Assembly (NCBI GenBank): GCA_018970025.1
Contig: JAGWXF010000018.1
Span: forward strand, 1-64,000
DNA length: 64,000 nt
Reading direction: 5' to 3'
DNA from: Actinomycetales bacterium
GTDB taxonomy: Bacteria > Actinomycetota > Actinomycetes > S36-B12
Every line of letters starts with the position of its first letter. Position 1 is the stretch's first letter. The notes beneath the pieces were generated by a model. It had not been told where the DNA came from, made no database searches, and saw only the letters and a program-made list of their open reading frames with translations. A program made the translations under genes and the position numbers. Positions 57,101 to 64,000 of the stretch are shown here, piece after piece.

Positions 57101-57622
57101 GTGGGTCTGCAATCCGCTCTCGGCTTTCAGTTCCGGCCGCCGAACCCGGCCCAGGTCGCCATGCAGCGGGTCGGCTCGACAGCCGCCGGCAGCTGGGTCT
57201 TCCAGCGCACGCTGTACCGGATCGATCGGCCGCTGTACCGCTGGACGGACGGCCGGATGACGGTCCCGGGACTGCTCACCGGGCTGCCGGTGATCATGCT
57301 GACGACGACCGGCGCCAAGTCGGGGGAGTCGCGGACGATGCCGGTCGCCGGGATCCCGTTCGGGGAGAACCTCGTCGTCCTCGGCACGAACTATGCGCAG
57401 GGCCGCACTCCTGGCTGGGTGATCAACCTGGAGAAGGAGCCACGGGCCACGGTGGCGTGGCAGTCGCGCAGCGTCCCGGTCATCGCTGCGGCCGTCGCGG
57501 CCGAGCGGATGGACGAGGTCTGGCAGGCGGCCAGCGTCGTGTATGTCGGCTTCCCGAAGTACCGGCAGCGGATCGCCGATACTCGCCCTGTGCGTGCCTT
57601 CGTGCTCGAGCCCCTGGCCTGA
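57101..57622 (+). CDS. Deazaflavin (F420)-dependent nitroreductase-family protein
   Basis: A 173-residue split-barrel protein. LTTTGAKSGESRTMPVAGI followed by LVVLGTNYAQGRTPGWVINL matches the Ddn/F420-dependent nitroreductase family (T-x-G-x-x-SG then GG/YA-x-x-P-x-W). It probably reduces quinones or other substrates with F420H2 at the membrane; the true substrate is unknown. GTG 57101 follows a leaderless-type -10; earlier in-frame starts lie upstream of that promoter. Confidence 0.82.
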   Translation: MGLQSALGFQFRPPNPAQVAMQRVGSTAAGSWVFQRTLYRIDRPLYRWTDGRMTVPGLLTGLPVIMLTTTGAKSGESRTMPVAGIPFGENLVVLGTNYAQGRTPGWVINLEKEPRATVAWQSRSVPVIAAAVAAERMDEVWQAASVVYVGFPKYRQRIADTRPVRAFVLEPLA

Positions 57623-57640
57623 GCCAGGGGCTCGCGATCG

Positions 57641-58270
57641 CTACGCCTTCGCAGCAGCACCCTCGGGTAGCGGGTTGCTCTTCAGCCAGTCGATCAGTGG
57701 GATGGCGACCTCCGCCAGCTGGCTGGTGAGCAGGGTCGGGGCGCCCGCCGCCGTCAGGGTGTCCAGCGTCGCCTGGTAATACCACGCGATCTCCTTCGGG
57801 TGATTGAAGACACGCAGCGAACTCGGGCCGCGGGCCTGCACATCGGCCCAGATCGCCCTGGCATTGTGCAGCTTGTCGGCGGCCGTGACGATCAGCACGT
57901 CGGGACCGGCCGTTGCGAGGTGACGAAGGTGCCCTTCCTTGCGCTCCTTCCAGGGCGCCTTCTGCGTGGGATCGGCTGCCAGGGAGTCACTGCAGCCCTC
58001 GACGGCGGCAGCGACGCGGTTGCCGTAGCGCCAGCGGATCTGCCGCAGGATCGGCTCGCCTCCGCAGTCCTCCGCCGTGTCGTGCAGCAGCCCCGCAATG
58101 GCCTGGTCTTCATCGCCTTCGGCCTCGAGGACCAGGGCTGAGACGGCTAGCGGATGGCAGATGTAGGCGGTCGTCTTGCCCTTGCGCACCTGCTCGGCGT
58201 GCAGTAAGGAACTGAAGGCGACCGCATCGAAGTAGCGGGCGCCAAGGGTGACATGTGGCGTGGTGCTCAT
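57641..58270 (-). CDS. HD-domain small alarmone hydrolase-like (MESH1/SpoT-type) protein
   Basis: A 209-residue single-domain protein resembling the hydrolase half of RelA/SpoT: HAEQVRKGK, ICHPLAVSALV, AGLLHDTAEDCGG (HD metal pair) and TAADKLHNARAI. There is no synthetase or regulatory domain, so it fits a small alarmone hydrolase that degrades (p)ppGpp; MESH1 relatives also act on NADPH. AAGGAGG lies just upstream of the ATG on the minus strand, and three 18-bp tandem repeats occupy its leader. Confidence 0.8.
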   Translation of the reverse strand: MSTTPHVTLGARYFDAVAFSSLLHAEQVRKGKTTAYICHPLAVSALVLEAEGDEDQAIAGLLHDTAEDCGGEPILRQIRWRYGNRVAAAVEGCSDSLAADPTQKAPWKERKEGHLRHLATAGPDVLIVTAADKLHNARAIWADVQARGPSSLRVFNHPKEIAWYYQATLDTLTAAGAPTLLTSQLAEVAIPLIDWLKSNPLPEGAAAKA

Positions 58271-58280
58271 GAACCTCCTT

Positions 58281-58334
58281 GGTTGTCATGATCGTGCTGG
58301 TTGTCGTGATCGTGCTGGTTGTCGTGATCGTGCT
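58281..58334. repeat. Three 18-bp tandem repeats upstream of the HD gene
   Basis: Units at 58281, 58299 and 58317; the last two are identical (GGTTGTCGTGATCGTGCT) and the first differs by one base. They begin 11 bases upstream of the HD-protein start codon, beyond its Shine-Dalgarno. Confidence 0.95.
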
Positions 58335-58411
58335 GGGCTCGTCGTGGTGTGGCCACCTCGCCTTGCCGATCACAGGATCGCATCAAGGTGTGACATCGGG
58401 ACTGGTGATCG

Positions 58412-58440
58412 TTGACAGTCGATCGCCTGCCCGGTACGTT
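58412..58440 (+). promoter_or_regulatory. Consensus promoter of the transketolase operon
   Basis: A perfect -35 TTGACA (58412-58417), 17-base spacer, and -10 TACGTT (58435-58440), which ends seven bases before ATG 58448. This is the best sigma-70-type promoter in the window and predicts a leaderless operon transcript. Confidence 0.7.
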
Positions 58441-58447
58441 AACCTGT

Positions 58448-59470
58448 ATGACAGCCAGAGAGGCGGGCACGATGACCGCTGACGTCACCACTACACATAG
58501 ACGACTGCGCGAGACGATGCCCGCCCTGCTCCAGGGTGTCACCCAGCAGGCACCCTTCGCCGATGCTCTCGTCCGGCTCGGCCGATCGCGTGATGACGTC
58601 GTCGTCCTCAGTGCCGACCTGAGCAAGTACACCGATCTCGTGCCGTTCCGGACGGAGTTCCCCGATCGCTTCATCCAGGTCGGCATGGCCGAGCAGAACA
58701 TGTTCGGCATTGCCGGCGGCCTGGCCAAGTCGGGCTTCCTGCCGATCGCCGTGACGTACGGCGTCTTCGCGACCAGGCGGGCCTTCGACCAGGTCGCGAT
58801 GGCACTGGCGACGGGCGTCACCGGGCCGGCCATCGTGGTGGCCTTCCTGCCCGGCATCACCACGCCGTTCCGGGCGACGCATCAGGCGACGGAGGATCTT
58901 GCCCTCATGCGCCAGATCCCGGGGATGACCGTGATCGACCCGGCGGACGCGACGGAGCAGGTTGCCGCCCTCGATGCAGCAGCACAGCATGATGGCCCGG
59001 TCTACCTTCGCGGCCTGCGCGGCCTCGTGGAGCAGCGCTTCGCCCCCGAGGGCTTCGCGTTCCGCATTGGCCGGGCGCAGCTGGTCGCCGATGGCGACGA
59101 CGGGGCAATCATCGGGATGGGCCTGGGCACGGCCTGGGCCCTGGATGCCCGCGAGGTGCTGCACCAGGGCGGCCGATCCCTGGCCCTGCTGGACATGCCG
59201 ACCCTCAAGCCCATCGACCGGGATGCCATCCTCGCCGTTGCGTCCCGGCATCGCACGATCTTCACGGTCGAGAACCACTCGACCATCGGCGGCCTGGCAT
59301 CCGCGGTCAGCGAGGTCATCGCAGCGGCGGGCCTGAGCGTGAGGGTGGTGCCCTTCGGCGTCCCCGATACCTGGGCGCCCGCAGGGTCCATCGACTATGT
59401 CCGCACCGGGCTCGGCCTCACCGCCGAGGCCATCGCATCGAGCATCGTGGCGGAAGGGGAGCAGGCGTGA
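58448..59470 (+). CDS. Transketolase-like C-terminal subunit
   Basis: A 340-residue protein with the pyrimidine-binding and C-terminal domains of a thiamine-diphosphate transketolase. VGMAEQNMFGIAGGLAKSG carries the catalytic glutamate; FRATHQATEDLALMR and FTVENHSTIGGLASAV are typical of split transketolases and DXS-like proteins. It needs the next gene's product for the diphosphate site. Gene order is C-subunit first, the reverse of the usual N-then-C. The start is ATG 58448, seven bases from a consensus -10; an in-frame ATG (residue 9) is possible. Confidence 0.88.
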   Translation: MTAREAGTMTADVTTTHRRLRETMPALLQGVTQQAPFADALVRLGRSRDDVVVLSADLSKYTDLVPFRTEFPDRFIQVGMAEQNMFGIAGGLAKSGFLPIAVTYGVFATRRAFDQVAMALATGVTGPAIVVAFLPGITTPFRATHQATEDLALMRQIPGMTVIDPADATEQVAALDAAAQHDGPVYLRGLRGLVEQRFAPEGFAFRIGRAQLVADGDDGAIIGMGLGTAWALDAREVLHQGGRSLALLDMPTLKPIDRDAILAVASRHRTIFTVENHSTIGGLASAVSEVIAAAGLSVRVVPFGVPDTWAPAGSIDYVRTGLGLTAEAIASSIVAEGEQA

Positions 59471-60300
59471 CCACCGACGAGGAGCTCAGCCGGATCGCAA
59501 CGTCGATCAGGCGACGGTGCGTGACGATGTGCCGGGGCCGCGGCCAGGGTTATGTGGGCCAGGGCCTGGCCCTCGCCGACCTCATGGCAAGCCTGTACTT
59601 CGACGAGATGCGGCGCGATCCCACGGGTGCCCTGCACGACCGCTTCATCCTGTCGACCGGGCATAGCGCCATTGCGCTCTATGCGACCCTCGGCGAGCTC
59701 GGCGAGTACGCCGATGAGGAGCTCGCCACCTACGGCATGGACGCCTCCCGCATCGAGGAGAGCCCGCTCGCCGGCCTGCCCGGCTTTCACATCACCGGCG
59801 GGTCACTGGGACAGGGGCTCTCGCAGGCCGTGGGCTTCGCACTTGGCGACCGGCTGCGCGGCTCGGATGCACGCACCTTCTGCCTCATCAGCGACGGGGA
59901 GCTGCAGGAAGGCCAGATCTGGGAGGCCATCATGTCGGCGGCCCACTACCGCCTCGGCTCGCTCGTCCTGCTCATCGACAACAACCGGATGCAGGCCGAC
60001 GGCGATACGGCCGAGGTCATGGGCATCGAGCCGATTCCCGACAAGCTTGCGGCCTTCGGCTTCGCCGCCCAGCGGGTCGACGCCAATAACCTGCCAGCCC
60101 TGCGGGCAGCCCTCGAAGCGACTCGTGCGCAATCCGATCGACCCCATGGCATCGTCTGCGACACGCTCCCCGGCAAGGGCGTGCCGACGATCGAGGCATA
60201 CGAGAAGGTGCACTACGTGCGGGCCGGGGACGACGTGTGGGCGCAGGCCCTTGCGGAGATCGGCTCGACCGCGGGCGTTCGGCATGCGTCCGCTGAGTGA
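59467..60300 (+). CDS. Transketolase-like N-terminal subunit
   Basis: A 277-residue thiamine-diphosphate-binding subunit. HITGGSLGQGLSQAVG and ISDGELQEGQIWEAIMSAAH, then LVLLIDNNRMQADG, form the ThDP/metal motif (SDG in place of GDG). GTG 59467 overlaps the previous stop (GTGA). Together with the preceding protein it would move two-carbon ketol units or perform a related thiamine reaction. The sugar substrate is unknown. Confidence 0.9.
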   Translation: MTTDEELSRIATSIRRRCVTMCRGRGQGYVGQGLALADLMASLYFDEMRRDPTGALHDRFILSTGHSAIALYATLGELGEYADEELATYGMDASRIEESPLAGLPGFHITGGSLGQGLSQAVGFALGDRLRGSDARTFCLISDGELQEGQIWEAIMSAAHYRLGSLVLLIDNNRMQADGDTAEVMGIEPIPDKLAAFGFAAQRVDANNLPALRAALEATRAQSDRPHGIVCDTLPGKGVPTIEAYEKVHYVRAGDDVWAQALAEIGSTAGVRHASAE

Positions 60301-60312
60301 AGGAGACGTCCA

Positions 60313-61551
60313 GTGAGTGCGGCAATGAGTCCCGAGGAGCGCACGGCCAATGCACGGGAGGCCGGGCGCATCATCGCGATCAGCACGTATCGATGGCAGG
60401 CCCAGCCGAACTGCCTGTGGGTCGAGATCGAGACGGCCTCCGGAGCCGTCGGCCTCGGCGAGACCTTCTATCAGGCGGCAGCGGTCGAGTCGATCATCCA
60501 CGAGATGGTGGCCCCGCTCCTGCTCGGCACCTCGGCGGAGTCGCGCAATGCCCATGCCTGGAACCTGTTCGCCTGCGCGAACTTCTGCGGCTATGCCGGC
60601 TCAGAGATGCGTGCCTTCAGCGCGATCGACATCGCGCTATGGGATATCGCCGGGCTGCTGCTCGACCGGCCCATTCACGCCCTGCTCGGCGGAGCGGTTC
60701 GCGATTCGATCGGCATCTACAGCTCCTGCGCCGATGCAGGGGGCTATCAGGACTCGACTCGATCATGGGACGATCCCGCCGGGCTGGCGCGCGAGCTGCT
60801 CGACTCGGGCATCAAGGCGATGAAGATCTGGCCCTTCGATCGCTTTGCCCCGCAGATCGAGGCGGCCTTCGTGACCGGGCCGGCTGGCTGGTCGGCGATG
60901 GGCCCTCCGGGGAGCTACCTGTCGGCCCGGCACCTGGAGGAGGGGATCTCCCGCATCAGCCAGATCCGCCAGGCGGTCGGCAGCGAGATCGAGATCATCA
61001 TCGAGGGTCACTCGCGCTGGGACGTCAACTGCGCGCTGCGCATCCTGCATGCCCTGGAGCCCTACGACATCATGTGGGTCGAGGACATCATCCAGCCCGA
61101 CAGCGTCGGCGACCTGCGTCGCCTGGCCCAGGAGTCCCGGGTGCCGCAGGCGGTCAGCGAGCGGCTGTTCACCAGGTATGCCTACCGCGATGTGCTCGAG
61201 GCGAATGCCGCGCGCATCATCATGCTGGACGTCGCCTGGACCGGCGGGATCACCGAGTCGTCCCGCATCTGCGACCTCGCCGACACCTACCATCTGCCGG
61301 TCGCACCCCATGACTGCACCGGTCCGGTCACGGCGCTGGCCAACCTGCACCTATGCGCGGCGAAGACCAACATCATCACCACCGAGACCGTCCGCGGATT
61401 CGTCGACGGCTACTACGGCGAGGTCCTCGATACGCCATTGCCCATTCGCAATGGCGTAGCAGTCTTCCCCGAGCGCCCCGGCCTAGGTGCCGCACTCAGC
61501 CCCGACTTCAAGGCGCGGCCGGACGTCCAGGTGCGTCGCTCGGTTGCGTGA
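60313..61551 (+). CDS. Enolase-superfamily sugar-acid dehydratase (MR/MLE subgroup)
   Basis: A 412-residue protein. Catalytic/metal residues visible: Lys168 and Lys171 in IKAMKIWPFD, metal ligands Glu231 (IIIEGHSRW), Glu257 (MWVEDIIQPD) and Glu283 (AVSERLF), and His333 in APHDCTGPV. This set fits dehydratases of aldonic acids such as galactonate or mannonate. AAGGAG (60300-60305) precedes GTG 60313; ATG 60325 is an alternative. It lies between the transketolase subunits and an SDR, suggesting sugar-acid breakdown. Confidence 0.85.
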   Translation: MSAAMSPEERTANAREAGRIIAISTYRWQAQPNCLWVEIETASGAVGLGETFYQAAAVESIIHEMVAPLLLGTSAESRNAHAWNLFACANFCGYAGSEMRAFSAIDIALWDIAGLLLDRPIHALLGGAVRDSIGIYSSCADAGGYQDSTRSWDDPAGLARELLDSGIKAMKIWPFDRFAPQIEAAFVTGPAGWSAMGPPGSYLSARHLEEGISRISQIRQAVGSEIEIIIEGHSRWDVNCALRILHALEPYDIMWVEDIIQPDSVGDLRRLAQESRVPQAVSERLFTRYAYRDVLEANAARIIMLDVAWTGGITESSRICDLADTYHLPVAPHDCTGPVTALANLHLCAAKTNIITTETVRGFVDGYYGEVLDTPLPIRNGVAVFPERPGLGAALSPDFKARPDVQVRRSVA

Positions 61552-61599
61552 TGCCTCGTCACAGTCGCCGCAGGTGACTCCACTCTCGAAGGGATGCGC

Positions 61600-62349
61600 A
61601 TGACATCGATGCAGGGCCGCACCGCGGTGGTGACGGGTGCAGCGGGGGCGATCGGGCAGGAGGTCGTTCGCCAGCTGCTCGCCGCGGGGGTCGAGCGAGC
61701 GGTGATCGCGGATATCCCCGGCTCGTCGATCGAGACGGTAGCCGAGGGCCTGGCCTCCGAGGGAGCGCAGGTTCGCGGCTACGCCCTGGACGCTGCCGAC
61801 CGCGATGCATTCGCCCAGATGCTGGCAGGCGCAGGATCGTTCATCGGGCCGGTCGACGTCCTGGTCAACGTGGCCGGCTACTGGCAGATCGTCGACTTCG
61901 TCGACAGCGATCCCGCCCAGTGGGATCGGATGATCTCCGCGAACCTGCTCACCGCGATGGCCGCTTGTCACGTGGTGCTGCCCCAGATGATCGAGCGGGC
62001 CAGCGGATCCATCGTCAACTTCGCATCGACGGCGGGGGAGTATGGATCGATCCGCGCATCCGCGGCCTATGCCGCCGCCAAGGGCGGGGTCATCGCCTTC
62101 ACCAAGTCGCTGGCCCGCGAGGTCTCCCCCCTCGGCATCCGGGTGAACGCCATCAGCCCGGGGCCGATCGATACCCCCGCGCTGAAGGTGGCCAGCGCGC
62201 AGGCACGGCAGCAGGCCGCGAACCGCACCCTGGTGGGTCGCCTTGGCGAGCCCGCCGATATCGCCAGCGGGGTGGTCTACCTCGCCAGTGATGCGTCGGG
62301 GTTCGTGACCGGGACCGTCCTGCAGGTCAACGGCGGGAGCCTGCTGTAG
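61600..62349 (+). CDS. Short-chain dehydrogenase/reductase
   Basis: A classical SDR, 249 residues: TGAAGAIGQE binds the nucleotide, NVAGYW is the NNAG equivalent, the catalytic serine is in VNFASTAGEYG, and Tyr157-x3-Lys161 is in AYAAAKGG. PGPIDTPALK follows. ATG 61600 is preferred because GAAGGG (61588-61593) has correct spacing; ATG 61594 overlaps that site. It probably oxidises the sugar to its lactone or acid, or reduces a keto product. Last gene of the operon, convergent with the regulator. Confidence 0.88.
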   Translation: MTSMQGRTAVVTGAAGAIGQEVVRQLLAAGVERAVIADIPGSSIETVAEGLASEGAQVRGYALDAADRDAFAQMLAGAGSFIGPVDVLVNVAGYWQIVDFVDSDPAQWDRMISANLLTAMAACHVVLPQMIERASGSIVNFASTAGEYGSIRASAAYAAAKGGVIAFTKSLAREVSPLGIRVNAISPGPIDTPALKVASAQARQQAANRTLVGRLGEPADIASGVVYLASDASGFVTGTVLQVNGGSLL

Positions 62350-62351
62350 TG

Positions 62352-63059
62352 CTACTCGGCAGGCTCGAGCAATTGCTGCGGGAAGATACTCTCCGACTCC
62401 TGCAGGTGCTGGGCCATGGCCTCGGCGGCGCCCTGCGGGTCGCCGGCGCGAACGCGATCCAGGATGCGTGCGTGCATCGCCAGGCCTGAGGGCACGCCGG
62501 TCGGGTTCGCGTGAGTCTCGACCATGCCGGTGATGATGGTGCGTGCCAGGGGTGCGAGCAGGCCGGGCAGCAGCGGGTTGCCGCTCGCCTCGGCAAGGCG
62601 GATGTGAAAGCCCATGTCAGCGGCTGCGTAGCGATCCCGGTCGCCCTGCTGCTGCTCCATCTCCGACAGGAAGCCATCGAGAGCCGTGATGTCCTCATCG
62701 CAGGCTTCGGTCGCCGCCAGGCGTGCGGAGGTCACCTCGATCGCCGTACGCGCCTGGTAGAGGTGCGCAACGGTGATGTTGTGGTTGTCGGAGAACAGCA
62801 GATGGCGCTCGATGACGCTCGACACCGTCTGGGCGTCGGGGTGGCGGACGAACGTCCCGCTGCCGTTGATCGTGTAGAGGTAGCCGCGCTCGCGCAGGTA
62901 GCCGAGTGCTTCGCGGACGATCGGCCTGCTGACCCCGTACTCCTTGGCCAGGGCGGCCTCGCCCGGCAGCCGCTCCTGCGCCTGGAGCTCGCCGGACTGG
63001 ATACGCCGCTCGAGCTCGCGTACCAGGCCTTCAGTGGCGGTACTCCGCTGGATGGTCAT
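62352..63059 (-). CDS. GntR-family regulator (FadR/FCD type)
   Basis: A 235-residue regulator. The winged HTH lies at residues about 30-65 (LPGEAALAKEYGVSRPIVRE, then ALGYLRERGYL), and an FCD ligand domain follows with metal-type residues (DMGFHIRLAEASGN, AMHARILDRV). FCD regulators often sense sugar acids or other organic acids, which fits the neighbouring dehydratase. It most likely controls the convergent operon at 58448-62349 and itself. Confidence 0.9.
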   Translation of the reverse strand: MTIQRSTATEGLVRELERRIQSGELQAQERLPGEAALAKEYGVSRPIVREALGYLRERGYLYTINGSGTFVRHPDAQTVSSVIERHLLFSDNHNITVAHLYQARTAIEVTSARLAATEACDEDITALDGFLSEMEQQQGDRDRYAAADMGFHIRLAEASGNPLLPGLLAPLARTIITGMVETHANPTGVPSGLAMHARILDRVRAGDPQGAAEAMAQHLQESESIFPQQLLEPAE

Positions 63060-63088
63060 CTCGCCCCGGGTATCGACGCCGACTGCGT

Positions 63089-63111
63089 GGTCCGCGTCAG
63101 GATATCGGACC
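63089..63111. promoter_or_regulatory. Inverted repeat upstream of the GntR gene
   Basis: GGTCCG (63089-63094) and CGGACC (63106-63111) around 11 bases, 30 bases before the regulator's start codon. It is a candidate operator; no second copy was found at the 58412 promoter. The rest of 63112-63219 shows no gene. Confidence 0.35.
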
Positions 63112-63219
63112 TCCGACGATGATGGTCACAGATGAAGGGCGAATAGGAGGGGTGTAGGGCATTGCTAGGGGTCTGCGCATTCAGCAGGCACCACATGAGA
63201 GTGCTGTTCGCGCTCGACG

Positions 63220-64000
63220 TCAGCTCTCGGAGCAGATGAGCAGAGTCTGGCACAGCAAGGTGATGTCACGACTCATGCTAAATCCGTCAGAGTCTGACAG
63301 GACTGCGGACGTGACGCCGATGACTGCCCCTGCGCCATTGACGAGCGGGCCACCCGAGCTCCCTGGAGCGATGAGCACATCGGAGAGGATCTCCCCGGTT
63401 CCCGGCGGAAGGTTGGCGATGGTGCCAGTTGTCGTCGTACCGGTGATTCCCTGAGGATTGCCAGCCGCCATGACCCAGTCCCCCTGCTGCTTGCGTGTCT
63501 GCGGCGAGAGCGGTGTCAGCGGGGCTGTAGGTGCGCTGATGATGGCCAGGTCTGCGTCCTCGTCCATGCCTACGACAGATCCCTCGTGCGATTCCCTGTC
63601 GCTGGTCGTGACGAAGACCGGAGCTGCCATGGGGCAGTCCTTGACCACATGCCAGTTCGTCACGATCACGGTCCCAGCGCTACTGCCGAGGGCGGAGGGA
63701 TCGAGTGCGAAGCCTGATCCCTGGGAGACCGTTTCCGCTGACTCCTGGCACTCGAGCAAGACAGTGCTGGGCAGCACCATGGCGATGAGTCTCGGGAGAT
63801 CGGCCGGTGGTGAGGCAGATGCCCGCGCGCTCTCCGCCGCTCCGGCGGCCTCCTCGGCGTCCGCCCCCAGTTGCGGAAGGTTCTGCAGTCCCTGCTTCGC
63901 GGCCTCCGTTGCCATCTTTCGCTCGAGGCTGTCGGAGTTCAGGCTGCGCTGGACGACGTTGACCACCTCGGAGATGAGGATGAAGGCGAGGATGGGCAGG
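63220..64000 (-). CDS. Trypsin-like serine protease (N-terminus outside window)
   Basis: The frame is open to the window's end; the first visible residues LPILAFILISEVVNVVQR are the end of a membrane helix, so the start lies beyond. Catalytic triad: His in VTNWHVVKDC, Asp in EDADLAII, Ser in APGSSGGPLVNG. It is a membrane-anchored HtrA-like (S1C) protease domain of about 190 residues. Two cysteines near the C-terminus (LLCQTLLIC) may pair. No PDZ domain follows. Confidence 0.85.
   Translation of the reverse strand, partial: LPILAFILISEVVNVVQRSLNSDSLERKMATEAAKQGLQNLPQLGADAEEAAGAAESARASASPPADLPRLIAMVLPSTVLLECQESAETVSQGSGFALDPSALGSSAGTVIVTNWHVVKDCPMAAPVFVTTSDRESHEGSVVGMDEDADLAIISAPTAPLTPLSPQTRKQQGDWVMAAGNPQGITGTTTTGTIANLPPGTGEILSDVLIAPGSSGGPLVNGAGAVIGVTSAVLSDSDGFSMSRDITLLCQTLLICSES

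Noticed and set aside
58281-58334. 18-bp repeats as protein-coding or CRISPR
   Set aside because: No spacers; the possible coding frames give low-complexity STITTT or HDHDNQ runs with no start support.

Overview
The window is GC-rich (about two-thirds G+C), densely coded DNA from the chromosome of an actinobacterium. The signs are GTG/TTG starts, many 4-bp stop/start overlaps (ATGA, GTGA), leaderless-type promoters, and actinobacterial gene orders: ftsH-folE-folP-folB-folK-DUF3180, Rossmann/DUF2520-panC, coaX-lysS, and proC-HTH-bS22-epimerase-acyltransferase, which I recall from mycobacteria. No rRNA or tRNA gene and no CRISPR array was seen. The lower taxonomic rank cannot be read from the sequence.

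Layout. 1-4.1 kb: end of a phosphate-uptake locus (pstA, pstB, pstS and a second PstS-like lipoprotein). 4.3-13.6 kb: dacB, a zinc metalloprotease, tilS, hpt, ftsH and the folate genes, with a folP-folB fusion. 13.58-13.75 kb: four 37-bp tandem repeats ending in a perfect 28-bp palindrome between convergent genes. 13.7-15.8 kb: an orphan NuoD-like protein beside a complex-I-assembly-type (MidA/NDUFAF7) methyltransferase. 15.8-21 kb: a pantothenate/NAD operon (DUF2520 protein, panC, nadB, nadC, coaX). 21-30.5 kb: HAD hydrolase, lysS, an ArgA-type acetyltransferase, a cell-wall amidase, ppc and clpC. 30.55-33.2 kb: a decayed accessory island with transposase and integrase remnants, a HigBA toxin-antitoxin pair and a 17-bp direct repeat. 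33.2-41.2 kb: a second, apparently phosphate-controlled locus with a PhoX-like phosphatase, methylglyoxal synthase, a four-gene ABC importer and a metallophosphoesterase. 41.2-50.7 kb: mutY, radA, ppx, a CtpE-like P-type ATPase and proteins of unknown function. 50.7-56.2 kb: a deleted glycosyltransferase, proC, acuC, an HTH protein, the 32-residue ribosomal protein bS22 (too short for usual gene calling), an epimerase and an acyltransferase. 56.2-58.3 kb: a PIN/RHH toxin-antitoxin pair, a deazaflavin nitroreductase-like protein and a small-alarmone-hydrolase-like HD protein. 58.4-63.1 kb: an unassigned catabolic operon (split transketolase, enolase-superfamily dehydratase, SDR) with a convergent GntR regulator. 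63.2-64 kb: a trypsin-like protease running off the end.

The main idea from the hunt is that two loci 30 kb apart share 11-bp-phased PHO-box-like repeats: upstream of pstS, phoX, mgsA and the ABC importer. The second locus would then be a phosphate-scavenging module: PhoX and the phosphoesterase cleave organic phosphates, the ABC system imports one, and methylglyoxal synthase frees phosphate from dihydroxyacetone phosphate inside the cell. Other notable points are a perfect 16-bp hairpin that buries the ribosome-binding site of the second pstS-like gene, a NuoD/methyltransferase pair that keeps the arginine methylated in mitochondrial complex I, and a sugar-acid-like operon containing a split transketolase with no obvious pathway.
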